From contig NZ_JAGGJF010000001.1 in NCBI RefSeq assembly GCF_030466405.1, positions 1-64,000 on the forward strand: a DNA stretch of 64,000 nt, in the 5' to 3' direction. A program made the position numbers and the translations under genes. Positions 1 through 10,350 of this stretch are shown here, piece by piece. The notes beneath the pieces were generated by a model. That model did no database searches and was not told the DNA's origin. It saw only the letters and a program-made list of their open reading frames with translations. Within the stretch, counting starts at the first letter, position 1. The number at the start of each line of letters is the position of its first letter. This DNA comes from Pseudidiomarina terrestris. Its GTDB lineage: Bacteria > Pseudomonadota > Gammaproteobacteria > Enterobacterales > Alteromonadaceae.

Positions 1-1
1 A

Positions 2-97
2 GAATACATCGATTATTACAACACCAAACGTATTAAGCTCAAACTAAAAGGCCTGAGTCCGATTGAATATCGAACCCAGACCTTGGAAGCCGCTTAG
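2..97 (+). CDS. IS3-family transposase OrfB, C-terminal end (partial)
   Basis: The frame is open from the window edge and ends TAG at 95-97, giving about 31 residues. The piece contains the stretch [15 protein letters not shown], typical of the extreme C-terminus of IS3/IS150-group OrfB integrases, just after the DDE catalytic core. The rest of the element lies left of the window. It is followed at once by a sequence resembling an IS3-type terminal repeat, which agrees with this call. Whether the element is intact cannot be judged from this end. Confidence 0.8.
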   Translation, partial: EYIDYYNTKRIKLKLKGLSPIEYRTQTLEAA

Positions 98-100
98 AAA

Positions 101-127
101 TGAGTCCAACTTTATGGGGTCACTTCA
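101..127. mobile_element. Right terminal inverted repeat of an IS3-family element
   Basis: Read on the minus strand the sequence starts TGAAGTGACCCC and continues into an AAAGTTGGACT block. This is the usual layout of terminal repeats in IS150-like IS3 elements. It begins only a few bases after the transposase stop. The exact outer base and any 3-5 bp target duplication cannot be confirmed without the left end. Confidence 0.6.
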
Positions 128-183
128 TTACCGCGGGCTTTTTTATTGCGTTTCCGATTAGAGCGTCGTTAGGTGCCTACGAC

Positions 184-1704
184 CTAATCGTCTTCATCCT
201 CGTTGTGCATCTCCAGATTCGCGTCTTCAGTATCGCCCTGAGCATTACGGGCAACATCATTACGCGCTGCATCCAGACGATCCAGATAGCCCTGGTTAAT
301 ATCACCGGTGATGTACTCGCCGTTAAAGACTGAGCTTTCAAACTGCGTGATCGACGGATTCTCTTCCTGGACCGCAGCGAGCAGATCGGTCAGGTCCTGA
401 TAGATAAGACCATCAGCTTTGATCAACGCGTTGATTTCTGAGGCTTCACGACCATGACCAATGAGTTCGTTGGCGCTTGGCATATCGATGCCATAAACAT
501 TCGGGAACCGGATTTCAGGTGCAGCTGAGGCAAAATAAACCTTATTCGCGCCGGCTTCACGTGCCATTTCGATGATTTGTTCGGACGTCGTGCCGCGCAC
601 AATAGAGTCGTCGACTAAGAGCACATTTTTACCACGGAATTCAGCGCCAATGGCATTCAGCTTGCGGCGGACCGCTTTACGGCGAAGGGTTTGACCCGGC
701 ATAATGAAGGTGCGACCGATGTAGCGATTTTTTACAAAACCTTGCCGATACGGCAGGCCGAGTACGTTCGCCATTTCCAGTGCAATATCACAGCTGGTTT
801 CTGGAATTGGAATCACCACGTCAATATCCAGATCAGCGTAATCACGTTTGATCTTCTCACCTAACTTACGGCCCATATTTACACGTGATGCGTAAACTGA
901 AATCTTATCGATAAAGGAGTCTGGCCGCGCAAAATAGACGTATTCGAAAATACATGGCACGTGTTGCGGGTTGTCCGCGCACTGACGCGAGTAAAGCTCA
1001 CCATCTTCGGTGATATAAATAGCTTCGCCTGGCTCCACATCGCGCACGTACTTGAAGCCTGTACCATCAATAGCCACGCTCTCAGAGGCAACAATATACT
1101 CGTTACCATTGGCGGTTTCACGCTGACCTAACACCAGCGGGCGGATGCCCCATGGGTCACGGAAGGCCACCACGCCGTGGCCAATAATCATTGCCACAAC
1201 CGCGTAAGCACCGCGGATCTGACGGTGTACCCGGCTGACGGTTGCAAACACATCGTCCGGCGTCAGTTGCAGACTTTGCTGCTGATAAAGTTCATGCGCA
1301 AAAATGTTCAATAGGATCTCGGAATCCGAGGTGGTATTAATGTGCCGACGCGCCTTAGCAAACAACTGCTCCTGCAATTGTTCTGCATTGGTCAGGTTGC
1401 CATTATGCGCCATTGCAATACCAAACGGCGAGTTCACATAAAACGGCTGAGCTTCTGCTGAACTCGAGCTACCAGCGGTGGGGTAACGCACATGCCCAAT
1501 ACCCACGCGACCGGCTAAGCGATGCATGTGACGCGTATGAAAAACATCTCGCACCAATCCATTCGCCTTGCGCAAACGCAGTGTATTGTTATGAACGGTC
1601 ATGATCCCTGCCGCATCCTGTCCGCGATGTTGTAACATCGTCAGACTGTCATACAAGGCCTGGTTGACCGGATCTTTACCCACTATACCCACAATGCCAC
1701 ACAT
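184..1704 (-). CDS. purF: Amidophosphoribosyltransferase
   Basis: PurF catalyses the first committed step of purine synthesis, using glutamine and PRPP to make 5-phosphoribosylamine in the cytoplasm. The 506-residue product matches the usual length (about 505). It starts MCGIVGIVG, so processing of Met1 exposes Cys2 as the N-terminal nucleophile of the glutaminase domain; the [11 protein letters not shown] motif follows near residue 25. The phosphoribosyltransferase half carries the PRPP loop [16 protein letters not shown] at about 360-375. A GAGG sits about 11 bases before the ATG. It follows cvpA by 20 bases, the same order as in Escherichia coli. The acidic C-terminal tail (residues 490-506) is unremarkable. 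Confidence 0.97.
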   Translation of the reverse strand: MCGIVGIVGKDPVNQALYDSLTMLQHRGQDAAGIMTVHNNTLRLRKANGLVRDVFHTRHMHRLAGRVGIGHVRYPTAGSSSSAEAQPFYVNSPFGIAMAHNGNLTNAEQLQEQLFAKARRHINTTSDSEILLNIFAHELYQQQSLQLTPDDVFATVSRVHRQIRGAYAVVAMIIGHGVVAFRDPWGIRPLVLGQRETANGNEYIVASESVAIDGTGFKYVRDVEPGEAIYITEDGELYSRQCADNPQHVPCIFEYVYFARPDSFIDKISVYASRVNMGRKLGEKIKRDYADLDIDVVIPIPETSCDIALEMANVLGLPYRQGFVKNRYIGRTFIMPGQTLRRKAVRRKLNAIGAEFRGKNVLLVDDSIVRGTTSEQIIEMAREAGANKVYFASAAPEIRFPNVYGIDMPSANELIGHGREASEINALIKADGLIYQDLTDLLAAVQEENPSITQFESSVFNGEYITGDINQGYLDRLDAARNDVARNAQGDTEDANLEMHNEDEDD

Positions 1705-1724
1705 GCTACGACAACCTCATTTGC

Positions 1725-2210
1725 TTAGTTGGGGAGAAAACTCGAAGTTTGCTCAAAATATTCAAAAAACCATTGGATGAAAATACCGAAATGCGGTATC
1801 AGCAAGGACTGTTGCCACCATTCGGCGCCGGCCAGACCGGTAAAACTATCCATAAAGAACAGTAACGCGCTGACAATCAGCACCCCGCGCAGGGCTCCGA
1901 AGACACCCCCGAGAATGCGATCCGTGCCGGTCAACCCGGTCTTATGGACCAGTTGGCCCAGCACGTAGTTCACGACGGCACCGACAATTAGGGTACTGAC
2001 AAAGAGCGCTAACGCAGCGACGGCGTTACGCACCATAGGATCATCAAGACGGGTAAACCAACTGGCGAGATCTTCATAGTACCAGCTGGCAATAAAGAAT
2101 GCGGCGACCCAAACGGCTAGCGACATGGCTTCTTTCACGAAGCCGCGCACCAGACTCACCAGTGTCGACAGCGAAATCACAATTAGAATGGCATAATCAA
2201 TCCAGACCAT
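1725..2210 (-). CDS. cvpA: CvpA family inner-membrane protein
   Basis: The 161-residue protein has about four hydrophobic segments (roughly residues 5-22, 30-48, 62-86 and 103-122), the normal CvpA topology and length. In E. coli CvpA is needed for colicin V production and has been linked to envelope stress tolerance; its molecular activity is not settled. The position between dedD and purF is conserved across enteric and marine gammaproteobacteria and supports co-transcription with purF. Confidence 0.93.
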   Translation of the reverse strand: MVWIDYAILIVISLSTLVSLVRGFVKEAMSLAVWVAAFFIASWYYEDLASWFTRLDDPMVRNAVAALALFVSTLIVGAVVNYVLGQLVHKTGLTGTDRILGGVFGALRGVLIVSALLFFMDSFTGLAGAEWWQQSLLIPHFGIFIQWFFEYFEQTSSFLPN

Positions 2211-2288
2211 AAGGGCTATCCCAAGGCTGTTGAAGACGCGCGCAGTTTATCAGAAACCAGCGAAAAAAACGCCACTTTTTATTCAGCT

Positions 2289-2861
2289 TTACGGTTCGAA
2301 TCGCACCACCCGCCCCTCCAGGCCGGTAAGCTGCTTAAGCTCGGGGAGTTGTTGTTCAAGTTCGCTTTGCGACAGTGCGGGACCGACCAGCAGTCGGGTT
2401 AAGGTTTTGCCTTGCACCTGCACGGGCTCACGGTAAGCAGCAAAGCCTTGCTGTTGCAGCTGCTGGATGAGCTGGTCAACAGATTCGGCGTTACCAAAGG
2501 CGCCCAGCTGGATGACCCAGCCCGGTTCTTGTAATGACTCTGAGCTTGGGGTCGGTTGCGTCTGAGCGGCATTGGCTTCGCGTTCTGCAACGGCTGTCTC
2601 ATCCAGTGCCGGCGCGGCATCAGCCGTTTCCGTCACAGTCTCAGTACTTGCCGGGGAAACCTCAATTGCTGTGCCCTCGAGTTCGGCCGCCGGCAAGGTC
2701 ACTTGCTGTTCGATCACGTCCGTCTCCGGCTGCAGTGGCATCGCTTCAAAATCTTGCTGTTGCCGAACCTGTTTGCCATCCAGCAGCTCGGGCAAAATAA
2801 TCACCGCCAGAGCGACCAATATAATAGTGCCAACAATCCGGTTCTGTAATTGCGATGCCAT
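2289..2861 (-). CDS. dedD: SPOR-domain cell-division protein DedD
   Basis: The 190-residue protein has one N-terminal membrane segment (about 9-26, GTIILVALAVIILPELL), a low-complexity periplasmic linker rich in Ala, Glu and Thr, and a C-terminal SPOR domain (about 112-188) beginning GWVIQLGAF. SPOR domains bind denuded septal peptidoglycan, and DedD is a non-essential divisome protein. The gene begins 2 bases after folC, so the two are probably translationally coupled. Confidence 0.93.
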   Translation of the reverse strand: MASQLQNRIVGTIILVALAVIILPELLDGKQVRQQQDFEAMPLQPETDVIEQQVTLPAAELEGTAIEVSPASTETVTETADAAPALDETAVAEREANAAQTQPTPSSESLQEPGWVIQLGAFGNAESVDQLIQQLQQQGFAAYREPVQVQGKTLTRLLVGPALSQSELEQQLPELKQLTGLEGRVVRFEP

Positions 2862-2863
2862 GC

Positions 2864-4132
2864 TTACTCCGCTTCGGGGATTTTAGCCACAGTGTAGAAC
2901 GACCCGCACACCAATACTAGGGGTTGCGAGTCAGATTCGCGCGCAGCCTGACATGCGGCCTGAAAAGCCGCAGTCACCGCCGGGAATTCGTGCACCGATG
3001 CCCCAGGCAGTGCGGCCGCTAACTCCGCCGCCGCAGCACCACGCGGAGCTTCCAGGTCAGCGACAAACCAACGCTCTACCACCGGCGTAAGTTCCGCGAG
3101 GGTACCGGGAATATCTTTATCTTTCAGCATACCCACCACAGCGAAAACCGGACGCTGCGGGAATCGTTGCTGCAGATAGTTCGCCAGAAATGCCGCCGCA
3201 TGTGGATTATGCGCAACATCCAACAGATAATCAGGCTCCCCGGCGACAAACTGTAAGCGCCCCGCTTCACTGGCGCGCAGCAAACCTTGCCGTAGCGCCT
3301 GCTCGGACACGGGCAACGGTAACAGCTCCAGGGCCATCAGAGCAGTCGCGGCATTAGGCAGAGGTAAACTGGGTAGGGGTAAGTCGTGCAACTGGCTGTG
3401 GCGGCCACTGAAGCGCCAGCTTTGCCCATCTGCTGCCAGTTGGTAATCAAAATCAGTTCCTACCCGGACGGGATGAATGTCACGCGCCGCCAACGCGCTG
3501 AACACTTCTGCGGGGAAATCGGGCTCACCAATGACCGCAGCCTTACCGGGACGAAAAATACCTGCCTTTTCCCGCGCAATACCTGTGCGGTCATCACCGA
3601 GAAAACCGATGTGGTCAATACCCACGGACGTGACAATGCCGACGTCCGGGTCAATACAGTTTACCGCGTCGAGCCGACCGCCCAGACCCACTTCCAGAAT
3701 CCAGACATCCAGCGCGTGTTGTTGCATAAGCCAGAATGCCGCCAGTGTGCCAAACTCGAAATAGGTCAGGGAGGTATCCTGCCGAGCTTGTTCAACGGCC
3801 TGAAAGGCGCGGACATGCTCGCCCGCGTCGAGCTGCACGCCATTGACGCGCACGCGCTCTTCGTAGACGCGCAGGTGTGGAGAGATATAGACCCCGGTGC
3901 GATAGCCGGCAGCACGCAGCATGGTTTCCAGGTAGCGCACCGTTGACCCTTTACCATTCGTTCCGGCAACGGTGATCACCTGTGCTGGAGCTGGGTCAAT
4001 GGCGAGCCGCTGTCTGACCCGTTCTACGCGTTCAAGACCGAGCTCAATTTCGCTTGGATGCAAGGCCTCTAAATAACGCAGCCAGGCGTCTAGCCCGGCT
4101 GTCGATGAAGGTGCGGATACAGTAGCGTTCAT
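2864..4132 (-). CDS. folC: Bifunctional dihydrofolate synthase / folylpolyglutamate synthase
   Basis: FolC adds glutamate to dihydropteroate and extends the polyglutamate tail of tetrahydrofolate using ATP. The 422-residue protein has the ATP P-loop VAGTNGKGST at about 56-66, the family motif GLGGRLDAVN at about 148-158 and HIGFLGDDR downstream. Length and domain order are normal. It begins 8 bases after the accD stop and sits in the conserved accD-folC-dedD block. Confidence 0.96.
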   Translation of the reverse strand: MNATVSAPSSTAGLDAWLRYLEALHPSEIELGLERVERVRQRLAIDPAPAQVITVAGTNGKGSTVRYLETMLRAAGYRTGVYISPHLRVYEERVRVNGVQLDAGEHVRAFQAVEQARQDTSLTYFEFGTLAAFWLMQQHALDVWILEVGLGGRLDAVNCIDPDVGIVTSVGIDHIGFLGDDRTGIAREKAGIFRPGKAAVIGEPDFPAEVFSALAARDIHPVRVGTDFDYQLAADGQSWRFSGRHSQLHDLPLPSLPLPNAATALMALELLPLPVSEQALRQGLLRASEAGRLQFVAGEPDYLLDVAHNPHAAAFLANYLQQRFPQRPVFAVVGMLKDKDIPGTLAELTPVVERWFVADLEAPRGAAAAELAAALPGASVHEFPAVTAAFQAACQAARESDSQPLVLVCGSFYTVAKIPEAE

Positions 4133-4140
4133 AGGTTGGA

Positions 4141-5004
4141 TTAGTATTCGTCGGCCACCGGCGCATGATGTTGGAACTTAGCCAACAAGGATGCAATACG
4201 ATTGCGCATCTGGCGACGGTCAACAATCATATCGACAGCGCCATGGTCGAGTAAAAACTCCGCCCGCTGAAAGCCTTCGGGCAGTGTCTCACGCACGGTT
4301 TGTTGAATAACCCGTGGTCCGGCGAAACCAATCAAAGCTTTCGGCTCGGCAATATTCACGTCACCAAGCATGGCAAGACTGGCCGATACGCCGCCCATAG
4401 TGGGATCGGTCAGTACTGAGATAAAAGGTAAGCCCTCTTCGCTCATTCGTGCCAGCGCTGCTGATGTTTTCGCCATCTGCATGAGGGACATTAAGGCTTC
4501 CTGCATGCGGGCTCCGCCCGACGCAGAAAAACAAATCAGTGGAATACGTTCACGCAAACAAACCTCGGCCGCTTTGACAAAGCGCGCGCCCACCACAGAG
4601 GCCATTGACCCGCCCATGAATTCAAATTCAAAAGCAACGGCAACAACAGGCATGCCCTTGAGCTTACCTTTTTGCGCGACCAAAGCGTCTTTTTCACCGG
4701 TCGCTTTTTGTGCTGCAGCGATACGATCTTTGTATTTCTTTGAGTCACGGAACTTCAGGATATCTTTTGGCTCAAGTTCGGCACCAATTTCACTACCGCT
4801 GCCATTATCCAGAAAACTGTCCAGGCGGCGACGCGCTGACATACGCATGTGGTGATCACACTTAGTGCACACATGCAGGTTGCGTTCCAGATCTGCGCTA
4901 TAAATGATGGCATCGCAACTACTGCATTTCGCCCATACTCCCTCGGGAATATTGCGACGTTTACCGCTTTTGGGCTTTGCAAGAATTCGCTCAATCCAGC
5001 TCAT
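4141..5004 (-). CDS. accD: Acetyl-CoA carboxylase carboxyltransferase subunit beta
   Basis: AccD pairs with AccA to transfer the carboxyl group from biotin to acetyl-CoA, making malonyl-CoA for fatty-acid synthesis. The 287-residue protein has the N-terminal four-cysteine zinc finger (CSSC near 27-30 and CTKC near 46-49) followed by the crotonase-like carboxyltransferase core with [21 protein letters not shown] and [14 protein letters not shown]. The gene usually between truA and accD in E. coli, dedA, is absent here; a 100-base gap takes its place and may hold a separate promoter. Confidence 0.97.
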   Translation of the reverse strand: MSWIERILAKPKSGKRRNIPEGVWAKCSSCDAIIYSADLERNLHVCTKCDHHMRMSARRRLDSFLDNGSGSEIGAELEPKDILKFRDSKKYKDRIAAAQKATGEKDALVAQKGKLKGMPVVAVAFEFEFMGGSMASVVGARFVKAAEVCLRERIPLICFSASGGARMQEALMSLMQMAKTSAALARMSEEGLPFISVLTDPTMGGVSASLAMLGDVNIAEPKALIGFAGPRVIQQTVRETLPEGFQRAEFLLDHGAVDMIVDRRQMRNRIASLLAKFQHHAPVADEY

Positions 5005-5088
5005 ATCGTTTCATTCATCTCAATTGGTTGTTGGGGCAAATTGCCTGAACTCCCTGTATTAAAGCACACTACGACCTTATCTTGCAGT

Positions 5089-5100
5089 AAAAAGTGGTCT
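5089..5100. promoter_or_regulatory. Candidate shared operator upstream of accD
   Basis: The 12-mer AAAAAGTGGTCT lies 85 bases upstream of the accD start. The same 12 bases occur in the same orientation about 50 bases upstream of fabB (11613-11624). Both genes are fatty-acid synthesis genes. The GGTCT part loosely resembles half of a FadR-type site, but the match is too weak to name the regulator. Confidence 0.3.
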
Positions 5101-5106
5101 TATTAG

Positions 5107-5916
5107 TCAGCTTCCGGGAGCGTTTTCGGGCAGCCATAGAGGCCCGGCAGGACACTTTGGAAGTGCATACTGGGCCGGATAATCGACCTGCACTAAATAC
5201 AAGCCTGCAGCTTTTGCCGTCGCTGCGGCGAGCGTGCGATCGCGCTGCATAAGTAACTCTCCCGGCCAGGACACGGGTTGTTCGCCGCGCCCTACTTCCA
5301 GCAACGTACCGACAATATTGCGCACCATATGGTGTAAAAAAGCATTGGCGGCGATATCGATGACCACAAAATCACCGTGGCCACTGACGTCAATGTGGGT
5401 GACACAGCGATTGGGTGAGTTGGACTGACATTGCGCTGCGCGAAAAGCACTAAAATCATTCTCGCCGAGTAGCGCCTGTGCCGCATCGTGCATGCGCTGG
5501 ACATCAAGATCAAAGTGGTAATGGCTCACCCCACGACCCAGGATCGCCGGACGCAACCGGGTATTGCAGATAATGTAACGGTAACGCCGGCCGGTGGCGC
5601 TGAAGCGCGCGCTAAAATCATTATCAACTTGATGCACCCAGCGCACCGCCACATCTGCTGGCAAATTACTGTTCACACCCATGGTCCAGGCCGCTGGCGT
5701 GCGTGCTTCGTTACTGTCAAAGTGCACCACCTGTCCGGTGGCATGCACGCCTGCATCTGTACGTCCGGCACAGACCACTTCGATCGGCTGGTTAGCAACT
5801 TTGCTAAGCGCCCGTTCAAGCACCTCCTGAACGCAGGTCACTTCCCGTTGTCGTTGCCAGCCAAAATAGTTACTGCCGTCGTATTCAATACCAAGCGCAA
5901 AGCGCGTACTACTCAT
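5107..5916 (-). CDS. truA: tRNA pseudouridine(38-40) synthase
   Basis: TruA isomerises uridines 38-40 in the anticodon stem of many tRNAs. The 269-residue protein shows the TruA start pattern [18 protein letters not shown] and the catalytic aspartate in [15 protein letters not shown] at about residue 53. Length matches the family. Its start overlaps the fimV stop by 4 bases, so it is probably translated from the fimV message. Confidence 0.97.
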   Translation of the reverse strand: MSSTRFALGIEYDGSNYFGWQRQREVTCVQEVLERALSKVANQPIEVVCAGRTDAGVHATGQVVHFDSNEARTPAAWTMGVNSNLPADVAVRWVHQVDNDFSARFSATGRRYRYIICNTRLRPAILGRGVSHYHFDLDVQRMHDAAQALLGENDFSAFRAAQCQSNSPNRCVTHIDVSGHGDFVVIDIAANAFLHHMVRNIVGTLLEVGRGEQPVSWPGELLMQRDRTLAAATAKAAGLYLVQVDYPAQYALPKCPAGPLWLPENAPGS

Positions 5917-7976
5917 CGCCCGCCCTGTTCACTTAATTTTTTTAATAATGCAGTCGCTTCTTGCTCTGCTTCCTCATCGCCGCAGCCCTGAATGCCTTCA
6001 AGCAGGTCGCGGGCATCGTCCACTTCACCCATATCGATATAGACTTGCGCCAAATCCAGGCGGGCAGCGGGTGATTTACTTTCATCCAGCATGGCTTCTG
6101 TGGACAGATCGTAATCGTGATCGCCGTCATGGTCTCCGGCCAGAGCATCATTGATCTTGTCCTTATCGTAAGGGTCAACCTGCTCTTCGCTGGCCTCGGT
6201 ATCGGCCTCTTCCATCAGCGCGTCAATCGACAAGTAATCATCATCCGCATCCGCCGTGTCGGTTTTCTTGTTCTTTGTGACTGGCGTTTCGGTGTCACTG
6301 TCAGCCGCTGGTTTCTGCTCCGGCGCCGCTGAGGTGGTCATGTCATCATCTAAGCGCAGTCCGCCAAAGGAGTCTGCTGTATCAGTGTCAGTTTGCTCAA
6401 CGACGCGGTATTCACTTACATCTTCAGGTTCAAGTGGAACTGCGGTTTCATCGTCCTCTGGTGAACTCGGTTCAAACGCGAGTAACTCATCCACTTGTTT
6501 CGAAATAGGATCCACATCCTCGTCATCTGCTGAGGTATCGGGAGCCGGCTCGTCATCGGCATGTTCGCGCAGATAAGCATCCAGATCGACATCCGAAACT
6601 TCGACATCTTCGACATCGTCATCGTCAGATGTGACGGGTTCGAGCGCTTCCTCTTGCCATTCCGAGCTGGTTTTATCGGTACGCTCGGATACTTCATCAC
6701 TCACTTTTCCGCTAACATCCTCAGCAGGTTCGTCTGTTGCTTCTGTTACTTCGGTTGCTTCGCTGGCCGGGCGGGTTGTCGTCTCTGCTGCAGCTGCTAA
6801 CTCAGTTTCCTCGATAGTATCTGGCGTGGCAGCCCGATCTTCTATGGTTGCAGATTCAGCTGCTGGCTCTGGTGTGCCTGACACTGCAGGCGGCACTGCA
6901 GAATCCTTTTCTAGCGCTGGCTCAGTGCCGATCTCCCGTTCCAGACGACGCACATAAGCGAAATACCACAAGCCACCCAACAGCAGGATCAGTAGCAACG
7001 CCAGGCCGCCCAGATGCAGCGGTTTTAATAACCAGTCCATCCAGCTCTGCTGCTTGCTGGAGCGCGTTGCCACTGGCTGCGGTTCAGACTGAGTCGCGAC
7101 CGGACGTTCCGCTGTGGAGGTATCCACTGCAGTTTGGTCGGCTTCAGCTGCGCTCTCAGTAACTTCAGTCACCTGTTCAGTGTAGCCAGGCACTTCAGCG
7201 TCAGTCGGCTGCGCTGCTGTCATTTCCGCTTCTTCTGCGGCCATGCCAGGGTTCACCTCACTGGGTTGCTGCGCTACGCCCTCAGCAGTCAGCTCCTGAG
7301 TCCCCTCTGCATTGAGCTCTTGCGCAATACTTTCCATTTCTGCTGAGGCACGCTGTTCGTCAGCGGCGCGTTGGCGCAACACGCGTAATTCGCGGGTGAC
7401 AGCTTCCAGCCGTTGCTGCAGATCAGTGTTCTCACTTTGCAGATTCTCAATTAAATCTATGGACTCTGACAACTGGCCGCGCAGGGCCTGCATTTCAGAA
7501 ACTGAGATTGCGATTTGACCTTCAACCTCGGCGCCGGTGACGGGTGTCTCATCGGCGGCAGCGGTGCGGGTTGGTGCTGTGGAAGCGGCCTGCTCTGCGG
7601 CGGCCTCAGACGTCGAATCGGTTGTGGCTGTGTCTGCGGTTTTATCAGCTGGCAATGATGCCTTAGGTGTGGTTTCACCGGCCGTCTGCTCGCCGAGCGC
7701 CGGGATGTCCAGGTAAAAACCGGTGTACATGAAGTCCGGTCGATTATCACGGAAGGCGCGTGGATTTGCCGCGACAATGGCATCCATCATTTCAAACAGA
7801 CTGACGCCGCGTTGTCGACCATAGTAGGTCGCTATGCTCCACATGGTGTCGGTAGGGACAATCGGACCGAACTGATCAGGTTGCCAACGTGATGCACGCG
7901 AGCCCTGCTGTGCCATAGCAGTCGCGGAAACCGCAACAAGAACTGCCAAAACTGCAGCCATAATAATCCGTGTCAT
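5913..7976 (-). CDS. fimV: FimV-like inner-membrane polar hub protein
   Basis: FimV proteins bind peptidoglycan and organise polar structures and type IV pilus function. I chose the ATG at 7976 because it starts a normal signal peptide ([17 protein letters not shown]) and leaves a GAAAGGA upstream. The 687-residue product has a LysM-like N-terminal part with [12 protein letters not shown] near 40-55, a periplasmic coiled coil (about 155-210), one membrane segment (about 310-335), a long acidic cytoplasmic stretch rich in Asp, Glu, Thr and Ser, and the conserved C-terminal TPR-like cap (about 620-685, [20 protein letters not shown]). It is shorter than Pseudomonas FimV (about 920). The asd-fimV-truA order is typical. 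Confidence 0.9.
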   Translation of the reverse strand: MTRIIMAAVLAVLVAVSATAMAQQGSRASRWQPDQFGPIVPTDTMWSIATYYGRQRGVSLFEMMDAIVAANPRAFRDNRPDFMYTGFYLDIPALGEQTAGETTPKASLPADKTADTATTDSTSEAAAEQAASTAPTRTAAADETPVTGAEVEGQIAISVSEMQALRGQLSESIDLIENLQSENTDLQQRLEAVTRELRVLRQRAADEQRASAEMESIAQELNAEGTQELTAEGVAQQPSEVNPGMAAEEAEMTAAQPTDAEVPGYTEQVTEVTESAAEADQTAVDTSTAERPVATQSEPQPVATRSSKQQSWMDWLLKPLHLGGLALLLILLLGGLWYFAYVRRLEREIGTEPALEKDSAVPPAVSGTPEPAAESATIEDRAATPDTIEETELAAAAETTTRPASEATEVTEATDEPAEDVSGKVSDEVSERTDKTSSEWQEEALEPVTSDDDDVEDVEVSDVDLDAYLREHADDEPAPDTSADDEDVDPISKQVDELLAFEPSSPEDDETAVPLEPEDVSEYRVVEQTDTDTADSFGGLRLDDDMTTSAAPEQKPAADSDTETPVTKNKKTDTADADDDYLSIDALMEEADTEASEEQVDPYDKDKINDALAGDHDGDHDYDLSTEAMLDESKSPAARLDLAQVYIDMGEVDDARDLLEGIQGCGDEEAEQEATALLKKLSEQGGR

Positions 7977-8033
7977 CACGTGTCCATCCTTTCTAGCTGT
8001 CATTATCGAATCCGAAAAAGGTCAAAAACCTAT

Positions 8034-9050
8034 TCAAATATAGTCGTTTATCAAATGTTCAGCAATTTGAATACTATTGGTCGCTGCGCCTTTGCGGACG
8101 TTATCGGCAACCACCCACAAATTCAGCCCTTGCGGATGAGAAATATCGTTGCGCACGCGGCCGACAAATACTTCGTCATGCCCGGTGGCGTGGCTCACCT
8201 GGGTCGGATAGTCCGCATTGTCGTCAAACAGCACAACACCGGGCGCCTGGCGCAATAATTCTTTAGCCTGCAATGCATCAATAGGCTGTTGTGTCTCAAT
8301 GTGAACCGCCTCAGCATGCCCGAAAAAAACCGGTACGCGAACGGCAGTGGCGTTCACCCGAATATCGGGATCGGCAAAGATTTTTTGTGTTTCCCACACC
8401 ATTTTCATTTCTTCTTTGGTGTAGTCATTGTCCATAAATACGTCAATTTGCGGTATGCAGTTAAACGCCATCTGCCGCGCGAAATAATCGCTTTCCAACG
8501 GCCGGCCGTTCATCAGTTGCGCTGTTTGCTGCGCCAGGGCATCCATCGCTTCCTTGCCCGCACCCGAAACGGACTGATAGGTCGCCACATTAATCCGTTC
8601 AATACCAACAGCGTCATAAATGGGCTTAAGTGCCACCAGCATCTGGATGGTCGAGCAATTCGGATTGGCAATGATGTTGCGATTGCGAAAGTCAGCCAGC
8701 GCGTGGGCATTTACCTCAGGCACAACCAGTGGAACGTCTTCTTCGTAGCGAAATTCCGAGGTGTTATCAATGACAATGCAGCCGGCTTCTGCAGCGCGTG
8801 GCGCAAATTCACGGGAGATACTTCCGCCAGCTGAGAAGAACCCCAATTCGACCTGGGTCCAGTCAAAGCTATCCGCGTCCAGCACTTCGACGTCTTCGCC
8901 ACGAAATTTAATGGTCGAACCGGCAGAACGGCTGCTGGCTAATGGGAAGAGCTGCGCCACCGGAAATTTGCGGGATTCCAGTAATTCGATCATGTGTTGA
9001 CCGACTAATCCAGTCGCGCCAAGTACCGCAACATTAAATGCTCGTGACAT
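8034..9050 (-). CDS. asd: Aspartate-semialdehyde dehydrogenase
   Basis: Asd reduces aspartyl phosphate to the semialdehyde with NADPH, feeding lysine, diaminopimelate, threonine and methionine synthesis. I used the ATG at 9050 (MSRAFNVAVLGATGLVGQ) because it puts the dinucleotide-binding glycine loop at the N-terminus as in homologues; an upstream extension of 25 residues looks non-coding. The 338-residue protein has the catalytic cysteine in NPNCSTIQM (about 131) and the YQSVSGAGKEAMD motif. The intact cysteine marks it as an active Asd rather than an Usg-like paralogue. It starts 2 bases after pdxB. Confidence 0.95.
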   Translation of the reverse strand: MSRAFNVAVLGATGLVGQHMIELLESRKFPVAQLFPLASSRSAGSTIKFRGEDVEVLDADSFDWTQVELGFFSAGGSISREFAPRAAEAGCIVIDNTSEFRYEEDVPLVVPEVNAHALADFRNRNIIANPNCSTIQMLVALKPIYDAVGIERINVATYQSVSGAGKEAMDALAQQTAQLMNGRPLESDYFARQMAFNCIPQIDVFMDNDYTKEEMKMVWETQKIFADPDIRVNATAVRVPVFFGHAEAVHIETQQPIDALQAKELLRQAPGVVLFDDNADYPTQVSHATGHDEVFVGRVRNDISHPQGLNLWVVADNVRKGAATNSIQIAEHLINDYI

Positions 9051-9052
9051 GC

Positions 9053-10234
9053 TTACTCCTCTTGTGTTGCCGTCTGAAATGTTAGTTGGGCGAGTCGTTG
9101 TTGCCAGGCGACAGAGTCTGCCCAATCACCTGTGCTTAAGTGTAGCTGATTAAGTTCGCTGCGTACCGCATACTGTGCCCGCAGTGCATCAAACTCAGCT
9201 GGAGTACAAGGCACTGCCCGTAACGCTGCATCGTCCTTACGGATATCGTAACAGCGCAAAATCCAGTGCGCCAGCTGCTGCCAGTCTGGCGCCTTGTCAG
9301 CCCGCAAGCCCTGGATCTGGCCTTGCGGATAACGGCCCAGCAACGTTGCCAATGACGGCAATTGTAAGCTCAGCTGCTGATCCGTCAACCACTTATTCAG
9401 CAGTTGCCAACTGCCGCCAAGTTTACCCGCCAGGCTATGCCCGGCGATATGAGGCGTGGCCAATTGCAGATAGGGTAACAACGCCGCTGAGATCTGTGGC
9501 TCATGTTCCCAGACATCAAGTACCACGTCTAAGTCAGACTGCTGTTGCAGCCGGTTTAACAAAGCTTGTTCCGCAATCACTGGTCCACGGCTGGCATTGA
9601 TAAGCCAGGTGCCCGGCGCCAGCTGAGCCAACGCCTCAGCGTCAAACATATGCCAGGTCGGGTGAGGTCCTTCACGCTGCAGTGGCACATGACAACTGAT
9701 CATTTGCGAGTTCAGCACGCGTTGCCAGTCGTCGTGTACAGCCAGGGTACTTGAGCCCTGCTCGAGGAGGGGCGGATCGTAGTAATGCACGCTTAGCCCT
9801 AAGCCGGCAAGTCGTTGTCCCGCCGCCCGTCCGGTATTGCCAGCTCCGACAATGGCCACCTCACCCTCGGGCAAGCCACCGCGTTGCAGCGCCAGCGCTG
9901 CCGCTGCACTGGCCACATAATCGCCAACCGCATTGGCGTTCACCCCGGGAGTGCTGTGAAAACTTAGTCCTGCGGCCTGCACTGCCGCCTGGTCGACGTG
10001 ATCCGTGCCGATAGTGGCGCTACCCAGCCAGCGTAGCTTGGGCGCTTGCGCCAGCAGTTGTGCATCGACTTTGGTCACCGAGCGAATAAACATCGCCTCC
10101 GCTCGTGCCAGTTGTTCGGCACTGGGTAAACGGCCACCAAACCGCTCCAGTTGCAGCGCAATGCCACTTTGGCGGGCGACCACAGCAACCAGCGAGTCTA
10201 ATTCCGGTAAATTGGCATCGGCGAGTAGGTACAT
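9053..10234 (-). CDS. pdxB: Erythronate-4-phosphate dehydrogenase
   Basis: PdxB oxidises 4-phosphoerythronate in the DXP-dependent pathway to pyridoxal 5'-phosphate. The 393-residue protein starts MYLLADANLPEL; an in-frame TTG nine bases upstream is less likely. It has the D-2-hydroxyacid dehydrogenase fold: SATIGTDHVD (about 76-85), a Rossmann loop VAIVGAGNTGRAAGQR (about 115-130), the catalytic Arg in LINASRGPVI, and His in TPHIAGHSLAGK. The C-terminal dimerisation domain typical of PdxB (DUF3410) follows, with total length only slightly above E. coli (378). Confidence 0.95.
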   Translation of the reverse strand: MYLLADANLPELDSLVAVVARQSGIALQLERFGGRLPSAEQLARAEAMFIRSVTKVDAQLLAQAPKLRWLGSATIGTDHVDQAAVQAAGLSFHSTPGVNANAVGDYVASAAAALALQRGGLPEGEVAIVGAGNTGRAAGQRLAGLGLSVHYYDPPLLEQGSSTLAVHDDWQRVLNSQMISCHVPLQREGPHPTWHMFDAEALAQLAPGTWLINASRGPVIAEQALLNRLQQQSDLDVVLDVWEHEPQISAALLPYLQLATPHIAGHSLAGKLGGSWQLLNKWLTDQQLSLQLPSLATLLGRYPQGQIQGLRADKAPDWQQLAHWILRCYDIRKDDAALRAVPCTPAEFDALRAQYAVRSELNQLHLSTGDWADSVAWQQRLAQLTFQTATQEE

Positions 10235-10270
10235 GGCATCCAACGGCTAAAGTCCAAAGCCTAAGCATAC

Positions 10271-10298
10271 AAAAAGGCGCGCCGTAGCGCACCTTTTT
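10271..10298. terminator. Bidirectional intrinsic terminator between fabB and pdxB
   Basis: The hairpin has an 8-base stem (AGGTGCGC on the minus strand pairing with GCGCGCCT, one G-U) and a 4-base loop. It is flanked by an A-run and a T-run so that it can work in either direction. It lies just downstream of fabB and so ends the fabB message before pdxB. Confidence 0.85.
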
Positions 10299-10350
10299 CA
10301 ACGGAAATCGAGCTTAATTTACAAAGTAAGCCGAAGCCTAAACCTTTGCT

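Noticed and set aside
3386-3946. A 186-codon open frame on the plus strand
   Set aside because: Antisense to folC, which has complete motifs over the same bases.
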